From assembly GCA_018239705.1 (NCBI GenBank), contig JAFEGS010000620.1, positions 1 to 9,330 on the forward strand: a DNA stretch of 9,330 nucleotides, in the 5' to 3' direction. Below the pieces are notes generated by a model. That model saw nothing but the letters and a program-made list of their open reading frames with translations, had not been told where the DNA came from and made no database searches. How positions within the stretch are numbered: position 1 is the stretch's first letter; each line of letters begins with the position of its first letter. Shown here one piece after another: positions 1 to 5,356 of the stretch. The translations under genes were made by a program, and so were the position numbers. The DNA is from Verrucomicrobiota bacterium (lineage in GTDB: Bacteria > Chlamydiota > Chlamydiia > Chlamydiales > FEN-1388).

Positions 1-179
1 CAGATGCTGCCAACACAATATATCACCTCTACGATAGGCTATGCGTAATCAACGATAGAGAACGTGAAGGCTATGCTAACGTCTACTCATCTCCCTCCGA
101 CCTGCTTCGTACTAAGCGAGAGATCTATGACCAGCTCGCAGATGAGCTCCACAAGGTTCCCCAATACAATCGCGAGTAA
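1..179 (+). CDS. 3' end of an unidentified plus-strand gene (partial)
   Basis: A reading frame is open from the left edge (first full codon at base 3) for 58 codons to a TAA at 177-179. It encodes a hydrophilic, charged C-terminal tail (from DAANTIYHLYDR to LHKVPQYNRE) with no membrane segment or motif I recognise. The frame ends 7 bases before the end of the convergent gene on the other strand and just ahead of a strong hairpin, which is where a real gene end would be expected. An open stretch this short can arise by chance, so the call is moderate. A competing ATG frame starting at 64 runs antisense through the secreted-protein gene and is less credible. No function can be assigned. Confidence 0.5.
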   Translation, partial: DAANTIYHLYDRLCVINDREREGYANVYSSPSDLLRTKREIYDQLADELHKVPQYNRE

Positions 180-186
180 AAATATC

Positions 187-516
187 TCATTTTTGAGCAG
201 AAGAGGCCTTCTTCTGCTCAAGAATTTTGATCCGTTCATCGATCATCTTCATGCGATGTTCATTCATTTCCTGCACGCGAATAGCCCTACAATATCCAAG
301 CCAGTCTCTTGTCATGAGCTCATCGGCCTTTTGACCTGCTAACTTGGCCCGAAGCTTACAGCGATCTCTCTCTGTTTTCAGCTCATCTAACTGCTGATCG
401 ATCGACTTTTGTGGGGTTGGTGCTACTGTAGCCGGCGGCGGCGTGGTATCTGCCGATACAATACAGGGCGCAGCAGTGGCCGCAACAAGAGCAAACAATG
501 TGAGGCTATACGACAT
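187..516 (-). CDS. Small predicted secreted coiled-coil protein (109 aa)
   Basis: I do not recognise a family. Residues 1-22 look like a Sec signal peptide: a short polar start, then a hydrophobic Leu/Ala/Val stretch, ending in Val-Ser-Ala before Asp23, a good signal peptidase I site. Cys18 is not in a proper lipobox, so a lipoprotein is unlikely. A Thr/Pro-rich spacer (about 24-36) follows, then a highly charged, probably helical or coiled-coil region (about 39-104) rich in Lys, Arg, Glu and Gln. Two mature cysteines (53 and 76) could form a disulfide in the periplasm. The start is well supported: AGGAG lies 5 bases before the ATG, and a TATAAT lies upstream in the gap after aroC. The last codons lie in the hairpin at 193-221. 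Periplasmic or envelope location is inferred from the signal peptide; a link to the shikimate genes is not implied. Confidence 0.75.
   Translation of the reverse strand: MSYSLTLFALVAATAAPCIVSADTTPPPATVAPTPQKSIDQQLDELKTERDRCKLRAKLAGQKADELMTRDWLGYCRAIRVQEMNEHRMKMIDERIKILEQKKASSAQK
193..221. terminator. 12-bp hairpin at the convergent gene ends, probable terminator
   Basis: The arms ttgagcagaaga (193-204) and tcttctgctcaa (210-221) are perfectly complementary around a 5-base loop. On the plus strand the stem follows the stop at 177-179 and is trailed by gaatttt, so it reads best as a terminator for the plus-strand gene. On the minus strand it forms the last codons of the small secreted-protein gene, and the downstream T-run (TTTTT, about 10 bases beyond the stem) is less well placed. 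It may work in both directions. Confidence 0.55.
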
Positions 517-521
517 ATATT

Positions 522-526
522 CTCCT
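522..526 (-). promoter_or_regulatory. Ribosome binding site of the small secreted-protein gene
   Basis: On the minus strand AGGAG sits 5 bases before the ATG at 514-516. This is a near-ideal Shine-Dalgarno and fixes the start of the 109-residue protein. Confidence 0.8.
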
Positions 527-562
527 AAAATTGCAATCTACCACCTACATACAACAAAGGAG

Positions 563-568
563 ATTATA
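563..568 (-). promoter_or_regulatory. Candidate -10 element (TATAAT) before the small secreted-protein gene
   Basis: A perfect TATAAT on the minus strand lies about 46 bases before the ATG, just past the aroC stop, in an AT-rich stretch. At 17-bp spacing the -35 position reads ATGTAA, matching TTGACA at only 3 of 6 positions. The element is therefore plausible but the -35 is weak. It would let this gene be transcribed independently of aroC. Confidence 0.4.
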
Positions 569-569
569 T

Positions 570-1646
570 TTAAATATTTAATTTATTACATCGCGAATAG
601 AGCCAGCTATCTGCAAGCACAAGAGCGCCCATTGCCTTTACAACAGGCACAGCTCTAATCACGACAGTAGGGTCATGCCGTGAACCCTCCGGCAGGCTGC
701 ATGTTACCTCACTGCCAGAGAGATCGACGGTCTTCTGCTGCTTCGGAATACTTGATGTAGGCTTAAAGTGCGTGCGAAATACAATTGGCAGCCCCGTGGT
801 GATGCCTCCAAGCAGGCCTCCTGCATGGTTACTCGTGCAGCTTACTCTCTCTTCGTTCATGATAAAGGCATCGTTATGCGTTGAGCCTCGCATCCGGCTA
901 GCAGCTACCCCCTCTCCAATCTCAAACGCCTTAGAGGCCGGCAGGCTCATCACCGCGTAGGCGAGCTTTGCATCGAGCTTGTCGTAGATCGGATCTCCGA
1001 GACCTGGCGGTACACCTTCAGCTACGCATTCAACCACGCCTCCGAGAGAATCTCCGGTCTCTTTTGCCTCATCAAGCAGCTTCATCATCTTCTGAGAGGC
1101 CTCTCTATCGGGGCAAAAGAGCGGGTTTTGCATTATATCGTCATCCTGGGCCGTAGCTTCGATCCCTCCTATCGCCTGCACATAAGCAACTATTTTTACC
1201 CCTATCGATTGAAGGAGCTTTTCCGCAATTGCGCCTGCCGCTACGCGTACAACGGTCTCTCTGGCTGACGCCCTTCCACCTCCTCGCCAGTCAAAGATGC
1301 CATATTTTTCAAGATAGGTAAAATTGGCATGGCCCGGCCGTAAAAGCCCTTTCAGAGCTTCATATTTTGAGCTATCGACATCGCGATTCCATATCACAAA
1401 GGCAATAGGAGCTCCAGTAGTTTTGCCTTCAAAAACTCCTGAAAGCAGCTCTACTTTGTCATCCTCCCTTCTTGCTGAGACGTAGCTATTTCTCCCACCT
1501 CGGCGCTGCGCCAAAGCAGCATTCATTTCATCACAGCTCAAAGCAAGTCCAGCCGGACAGCCATCTACGCAGCAGCCAATACAAGGCCCATGCGACTCTC
1601 CCCATGTTGTAATCCGAAAAATGGTCCCAAAACTATTACTTGCCAT
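570..1646 (-). CDS. aroC: Chorismate synthase
   Basis: This enzyme catalyses the last shikimate step, anti-1,4-elimination of phosphate from 5-enolpyruvylshikimate-3-phosphate to give chorismate. It needs reduced FMN and is cytosolic. At 358 residues it has normal family length. Visible signatures are GESHG (16-20, conserved His19), RPGHA (103-107, His106), RGGGRASARETVVRVAAGAI (121-140), SNHAGGLLGGITTG (272-285) and RHDPTVVIRAVPVV (323-336). The ATG lies inside the end of aroA with an 11-base overlap, which suggests translational coupling; a GAGGA lies about 11 bases ahead, within aroA. In Chlamydia, as I recall, aroL lies between aroA and aroC; here nothing does. The last residues (about 350-358) are AT-rich and probably variable. 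I see no missing motif. Confidence 0.97.
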   Translation of the reverse strand: MASNSFGTIFRITTWGESHGPCIGCCVDGCPAGLALSCDEMNAALAQRRGGRNSYVSARREDDKVELLSGVFEGKTTGAPIAFVIWNRDVDSSKYEALKGLLRPGHANFTYLEKYGIFDWRGGGRASARETVVRVAAGAIAEKLLQSIGVKIVAYVQAIGGIEATAQDDDIMQNPLFCPDREASQKMMKLLDEAKETGDSLGGVVECVAEGVPPGLGDPIYDKLDAKLAYAVMSLPASKAFEIGEGVAASRMRGSTHNDAFIMNEERVSCTSNHAGGLLGGITTGLPIVFRTHFKPTSSIPKQQKTVDLSGSEVTCSLPEGSRHDPTVVIRAVPVVKAMGALVLADSWLYSRCNKLNI

Positions 1647-2904
1647 GTCCTAGTATATCCTCAAAAAATGTTGGGTAGCTTTTGCGCACACACGATACCC
1701 CTTCGATTGTACTCTCGCCATCGGCTCCAAGTGCTGCCACTGTCAAGGCAAGTGCTACGCGATGGTCTTCGCAGGAATGAAGATGGGCCGCTTTGAGAAG
1801 AGAGTGTGTTATGTGCAGGCTATCACTGCTCTGTTCAATCTTCGCCCCCATTTTGGTAAGCTCTCGCGTCATGGCATCAATCCGATCACTCTCTTTGTAG
1901 CGAGCAACCGCAGCATTGTAGAGTAGGGTTTCACCTTGTGCAAAAGTACCAAGAGCGGCCAAAATGGGAAGGGCATCAATACAGTCGTTGATATCGATCT
2001 TGCATCCCTGTAGGAGCTGCGGCCCCTTTACGGCAATGGTCTTTTGCTCCTTATCGACTGTAAACTGCGCTCCCATTTGCTGCAAGATCTCAAGGACTAC
2101 CTTATCGCCCTGCACATCATCGACATCTACGTTTTCTATACGTAAGTCAGAGTGCGTGCAAAGGCCTGCTACAAGTGGAAAGAGAAGCGAGCTGAGATCG
2201 CCGGGAACGCTGTAGTCAAAGGCAGGAAAGCTCTCCTGCCCCCATACCGTAATAGCATCCCATCCATCCCTTTCATAGCGAACTCCAAAGCGTCTGAGCC
2301 AATCGAGCGTAAGAGCAAGCCAGGGCGTCTCTCCCGGATTTCGTATATGTATCTGAGAGACTCCGGGAAGTAATGAGCAGGCAATGAGCATAGCCGATAC
2401 CGGTTGAGAGTCCTGCCCCTCCATCTCAATCGCGCCCGGCTCTATTGGTCCCTGGATCCGAATAGGCGCATGGCCGTTGCCATTGACCGAGTAGGCCTTT
2501 GCCCCTCGCTGCTGCAGGGCATCTAAAAGTGGCTGGCAGAGCCTTCTCGTTTGCAGAGATTGGTCTCCTGAAAGCTCAATCGGTGTACTCGAAAGAGCTG
2601 CAGCGGCGGCAACAAAACGAAGCACCTGTCCGGAGTTACCTGCATCAATGTATGAGGAGCGAAGAGATCGCGACCTGCCTCGGCCATGAATGCGCAAGAT
2701 GCCATTTTCTTCTTCAATAGTAGCTCCGAGTGCCCTCACAGCGACAATCATAGCATCGGTGTCTGGAGAAGGCAGGGCATTTCGCACATATGAGGTCCCA
2801 TCAGCTAGGCCTCCAAAAAGAATGGCCCGTAGCGTGTGCGATTTGGACGAAGGGCATCGAACTTTGCCGGAAATAGCTCTAGGACGGACGTGAATAGCGG
2901 TCAT
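1636..2904 (-). CDS. aroA: 3-phosphoshikimate 1-carboxyvinyltransferase (EPSP synthase)
   Basis: This enzyme transfers enolpyruvyl from PEP to shikimate-3-phosphate, the sixth shikimate step and the glyphosate target. At 422 residues it is close to E. coli AroA. Signatures include SSKSHTLRA (19-27; Lys21 and Arg26 match E. coli Lys22 and Arg27), GNSGQVLRF (89-97), GQDSQPVSA (163-171), YSVPGDLSS (231-239), CIDALPILA (308-316; Asp310 matches the catalytic Asp313), YKESDRIDAM (336-345) and DHRVALAL (380-387). The E. coli GNAGT motif reads GNSGQ here, so Thr97 is replaced by Gln93. The overall sequence resembles chlamydial AroA as I remember it. GC is high (about 56% in a hand-counted 300 bases). 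The start has only a weak GATGAG-like ribosome site. A 108-base gap with inverted repeats separates it from the upstream gene, so it may have its own promoter. Confidence 0.96.
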   Translation of the reverse strand: MTAIHVRPRAISGKVRCPSSKSHTLRAILFGGLADGTSYVRNALPSPDTDAMIVAVRALGATIEEENGILRIHGRGRSRSLRSSYIDAGNSGQVLRFVAAAAALSSTPIELSGDQSLQTRRLCQPLLDALQQRGAKAYSVNGNGHAPIRIQGPIEPGAIEMEGQDSQPVSAMLIACSLLPGVSQIHIRNPGETPWLALTLDWLRRFGVRYERDGWDAITVWGQESFPAFDYSVPGDLSSLLFPLVAGLCTHSDLRIENVDVDDVQGDKVVLEILQQMGAQFTVDKEQKTIAVKGPQLLQGCKIDINDCIDALPILAALGTFAQGETLLYNAAVARYKESDRIDAMTRELTKMGAKIEQSSDSLHITHSLLKAAHLHSCEDHRVALALTVAALGADGESTIEGVSCVRKSYPTFFEDILGHGK

Positions 2905-2919
2905 GTATACTCATCTAAA

Positions 2920-2934
2920 AATCTGTATCAGATT
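2920..2934. promoter_or_regulatory. Short perfect palindrome before aroA, possible operator
   Basis: AATCTG (2920-2925) and CAGATT (2929-2934) are exact inverted copies around a 3-base centre. The site lies 15 bases before the aroA ATG. It partly overlaps a TAGAAT (minus strand, 2932-2937) that matches the -10 consensus at 5 of 6 positions but has no good -35. On the minus strand the second arm runs into TTTTT, so a weak hairpin in the leader is an alternative. No regulator is identified. Confidence 0.35.
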
Positions 2935-2943
2935 CTATGGACT

Positions 2944-3023
2944 GGGAAACTTTTAAGCTACACGAAAGCTATTATTTGAGGTGATGTACAAGTTTTTACA
3001 GGATCAGCTGTTTTAAGTTTCCC
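2944..3023. repeat. Inverted repeat flanking the gap between the kinase/GNAT gene and aroA
   Basis: GGGAAACTT (2944-2952) has an exact inverted copy AAGTTTCCC (3015-3023). Inside these, AGCT occurs on both sides (2956-2959 and 3006-3009), giving imperfect arms of 16 and 18 bases. The right arm covers the stop codon of the kinase/GNAT gene and the left lies in the aroA leader. In minus-strand RNA this could fold into a long-loop stem after the stop. There is no T-run directly behind it, so a classical terminator is not supported. Confidence 0.5.
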
Positions 3024-5268
3024 GAAACCTACTTGGATGATATAGGTTAGATGATACTGCACCTGTATGCTTCGAGTTGTAGACAAAAACAAGATCATTA
3101 TCTCTACGTTGTACTCTATGTATTGCATACCGCCCTCTATCTTGCGAAATCGTCATGCCACACTTTTTGTAGAGAGCGCAGGCAGCTGCATTGTCCTTGT
3201 CAACATCGAGGACGATCTCGATGTCCCTGAGCTGTGGGTTACCTCTTACCGTTTCAAAAAATTTTTCAACAAGTTTTGACCCTACGCCAAGACGCGATGC
3301 CTTTGCTAACCTACTCACTGCATTGATGTATAGGACAGATCGTCCAGAGGAAGCGAGGCGAAGTTGTGCTCCAAAGAGCACCCCATAAATTTCCTTTGAT
3401 TGTTCATCATGTACTGTAATGCAAAGCTCTTCATTGCATTTGAAACCAATATCGCCGGGGGTCTCCAGACGACCGCCTTTCAGTTCTTCCGCTGAAAAGC
3501 TATCGCGTACTACCGCTGCGATACCTTGCAGCATTTCCTCAGAGAAGAGATTCAATAGACCTGTCCGTCTCGTTAGCACATGCGGATCCAAACATTCAGC
3601 TTTTACGGTAGGAAGAGCACCATCTAGTCTTTTTGCTTCTAACGAAAAATCACATGTCGTGGAGCTTCCATCAGGCAAGAGACATTTTGGCTTTGCACTC
3701 AAAAAGACTCGCCACTCTTTTTGCAGGTCGGGGCGGCTTGTAAGCTCCTCTGTGATCACTGCTACCGCATCATGTATCGCATGTTTCTCATACACCTGTT
3801 CAAACTGTGGAACTTCCTTTGCAAATAGAGCCTCTATTTTTCCAAGCGCCGCCTGTGCCTTTGGGCCCAAAACAGTGCGGTAATGAGGTGCAATCCTTGA
3901 AAGAACAGTCTGTATAGGCTCTTGCACGAGAGGCTCAGGAACAAATCGGGGTGGAGCCTTAAAGAGTGTCACTCTATGAGCAATATTTACCTGATCTAAC
4001 AGCTCTTGAATCTCTTTTTCTAGTACACCGGCAGCTTTTGCAAACATCTCGTGTCGCTCCATCTGATGACCTGCAGGTGGTCTAATGCGCCCAATACCTT
4101 GAGTGTATGCCAAAAGGAGTTGGATAATCTTTCGAGCTCTTTCAGGCTGTGTCTGGCGCAAGCTATTGGCTATGTCAATGATAGCATCTATATCTTTATT
4201 GTGATTTTGCCAGTAGCGCTTCTTACAATAATATTCAAGCGCATCATCTGTAGTTACAAATTTTTTAGCAATATCTTCGGTATCTAAAAATGCTATTTTT
4301 CTCACACCATTTTCTTGTATCCAGGTCAGATTAGATGATTTCAAATCGGCATATTTGACATGAGCAGCAACAGTAATCAAATCATTGTATTCTTCATCAG
4401 TTAATTCATTAATATCGACTTCAATACAGTTAACTTTTTGAGCAACTACGATAGAATTAGTGTCGTTAATTTCATCGCCTTTATTCACTGAAGGCAGAGG
4501 ATATATACTCTTTTTTATATAGGTTATATGCTGAAGATTTTTCTCTTCAATGCAGTCACGAATGGCATCATTCATGACTATTCTCTGCAGATTATGCTTC
4601 AGTTCATCCGGCTGAGAAAATTCACCCATTTGAATCTTGATAACGTAATCCAGATCCCTCAAAAATCCAACATTATTGCCAGTACCTACCTTAACAAAAC
4701 CAATTCCTCGATCGTGTAGCAAGTTTGAAATGGCTCTTCTCGACTCATTCGATATGAGCGCAGAAGTAAATGAGGGAATTGACTGATCAAAGATTTCGTC
4801 TAAAATAATTTTTGCTTCATCCGGCACCTGATGCTCTACAAGCAAAGGAGAATCATGTGTCAAGCGTTCAGTCGCTGGCTTTGGTAGATCGGAAGGGTCG
4901 GAAACTGTAATCTGCCTGGGCTTCTGAAGCGTAAGAGGTTTGGGAACCCATGTCGAGTCTACATTTGGCGGCTTTGGTAGGAGGGTAATCCCCTTGGGGT
5001 TTTGCATCTGTAGCGGTATGGTAGGAACATTGGGAACTCTTTCTAGGTTTGCAATTTCTTGGAATACTCGGAAGACGAAATAGGGGTAGGTGCCTAAAGT
5101 GGGGATAGCTAAGAGAACAGCAGAGACAACAAGAGCTACTTTTCCCACAGTTTTGAGAAGGGCAGTCACCCCATCATCACTTGGCCTCTCAACAAGGCAA
5201 TTTGCAACTGATGTAGTAATAGATGTATCCGTTGCCCCAAAGCAAGTAGTTAACCCATGAACTGCCAT
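3013..5268 (-). CDS. Membrane-anchored protein with kinase-like core and C-terminal GNAT domain (751 aa), candidate effector
   Basis: I recognise no named family. The layout has an N-terminal region with a hydrophobic segment (about 44-69), a Pro-rich linker with repeated Pro-Lys-Pro (about 80-132), and a protein-kinase-like core (about 190-335). The core has a Gly-containing loop (VKVGTGNNVGFL, 192-203), a VIKIQ strand with Lys211, a possible helix-C Glu222, a hinge-like strand (273-284), a catalytic loop YADLKSSN (306-313) with Asp308, Lys310 and Asn313, and FLDTED (327-332) where kinases carry DFG. A helical region follows. At about 570-720 lies a GNAT-like domain with SRLGVGSKLVEKF (658-670) for acetyl-CoA and NAAACALYKKCGM (693-705). 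The start is set at Met21 of the longest frame: GAGGA lies 4 bases ahead, and the longer start would fall inside the promoter. The core is AT-rich compared with both ends. Host-directed activity is inferred only. Confidence 0.75.
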   Translation of the reverse strand: MAVHGLTTCFGATDTSITTSVANCLVERPSDDGVTALLKTVGKVALVVSAVLLAIPTLGTYPYFVFRVFQEIANLERVPNVPTIPLQMQNPKGITLLPKPPNVDSTWVPKPLTLQKPRQITVSDPSDLPKPATERLTHDSPLLVEHQVPDEAKIILDEIFDQSIPSFTSALISNESRRAISNLLHDRGIGFVKVGTGNNVGFLRDLDYVIKIQMGEFSQPDELKHNLQRIVMNDAIRDCIEEKNLQHITYIKKSIYPLPSVNKGDEINDTNSIVVAQKVNCIEVDINELTDEEYNDLITVAAHVKYADLKSSNLTWIQENGVRKIAFLDTEDIAKKFVTTDDALEYYCKKRYWQNHNKDIDAIIDIANSLRQTQPERARKIIQLLLAYTQGIGRIRPPAGHQMERHEMFAKAAGVLEKEIQELLDQVNIAHRVTLFKAPPRFVPEPLVQEPIQTVLSRIAPHYRTVLGPKAQAALGKIEALFAKEVPQFEQVYEKHAIHDAVAVITEELTSRPDLQKEWRVFLSAKPKCLLPDGSSTTCDFSLEAKRLDGALPTVKAECLDPHVLTRRTGLLNLFSEEMLQGIAAVVRDSFSAEELKGGRLETPGDIGFKCNEELCITVHDEQSKEIYGVLFGAQLRLASSGRSVLYINAVSRLAKASRLGVGSKLVEKFFETVRGNPQLRDIEIVLDVDKDNAAACALYKKCGMTISQDRGRYAIHRVQRRDNDLVFVYNSKHTGAVSSNLYHPSRFRET

Positions 5269-5272
5269 AGAA

Positions 5273-5277
5273 TCCTC
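5273..5277 (-). promoter_or_regulatory. Ribosome binding site that fixes the start of the kinase/GNAT gene
   Basis: GAGGA on the minus strand ends 4 bases before the ATG at 5266-5268. The in-frame ATG 60 bases upstream has no such site, so this motif decides for the shorter, 751-residue product. Confidence 0.75.
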
Positions 5278-5299
5278 AAAATAGTAAAATAATAAATTA

Positions 5300-5328
5300 A
5301 TCATACATATTTGAATGATAAAAGTCAA
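5300..5328 (-). promoter_or_regulatory. Strong sigma70-type promoter for the kinase/GNAT gene
   Basis: On the minus strand TTGACT (5323-5328) and TATGAT (5300-5305) are separated by exactly 17 bases. Each matches its consensus at 5 of 6 positions, in a very AT-rich stretch. Transcription would begin near 5293, about 25 bases before the chosen ATG. The gene can therefore be expressed independently of the upstream ATPase and aroDE genes. In Chlamydia the matching factor is sigma66. Confidence 0.75.
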
Positions 5329-5356
5329 TTATGAAATTTATCTGTACGATAGTTTA

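Noticed and set aside
64..342. 92-codon plus-strand frame starting with ATG at 64
   Set aside because: It runs antisense through the secreted-protein gene, which has a signal peptide and a good ribosome site, and it competes with the edge-entering frame ending at 179.
2609..2641. Calling AroA glyphosate-resistant from the GNSGQ loop
   Set aside because: The key Gly (Gly96 in E. coli) is kept, and resistance cannot be deduced from a Gln at the Thr97 position alone.
3419..3883. 154-codon plus-strand open frame
   Set aside because: It lies entirely antisense to the C-terminal half of the kinase/GNAT gene. It is Ser-rich with no family signature, as expected for a shadow frame.
5269..5328. Use of the ATG at 5328 to give a 771-residue kinase/GNAT protein
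   Set aside because: It overlaps the -35 box of a strong promoter and has no ribosome site, whereas the ATG at 5268 has GAGGA 4 bases ahead.
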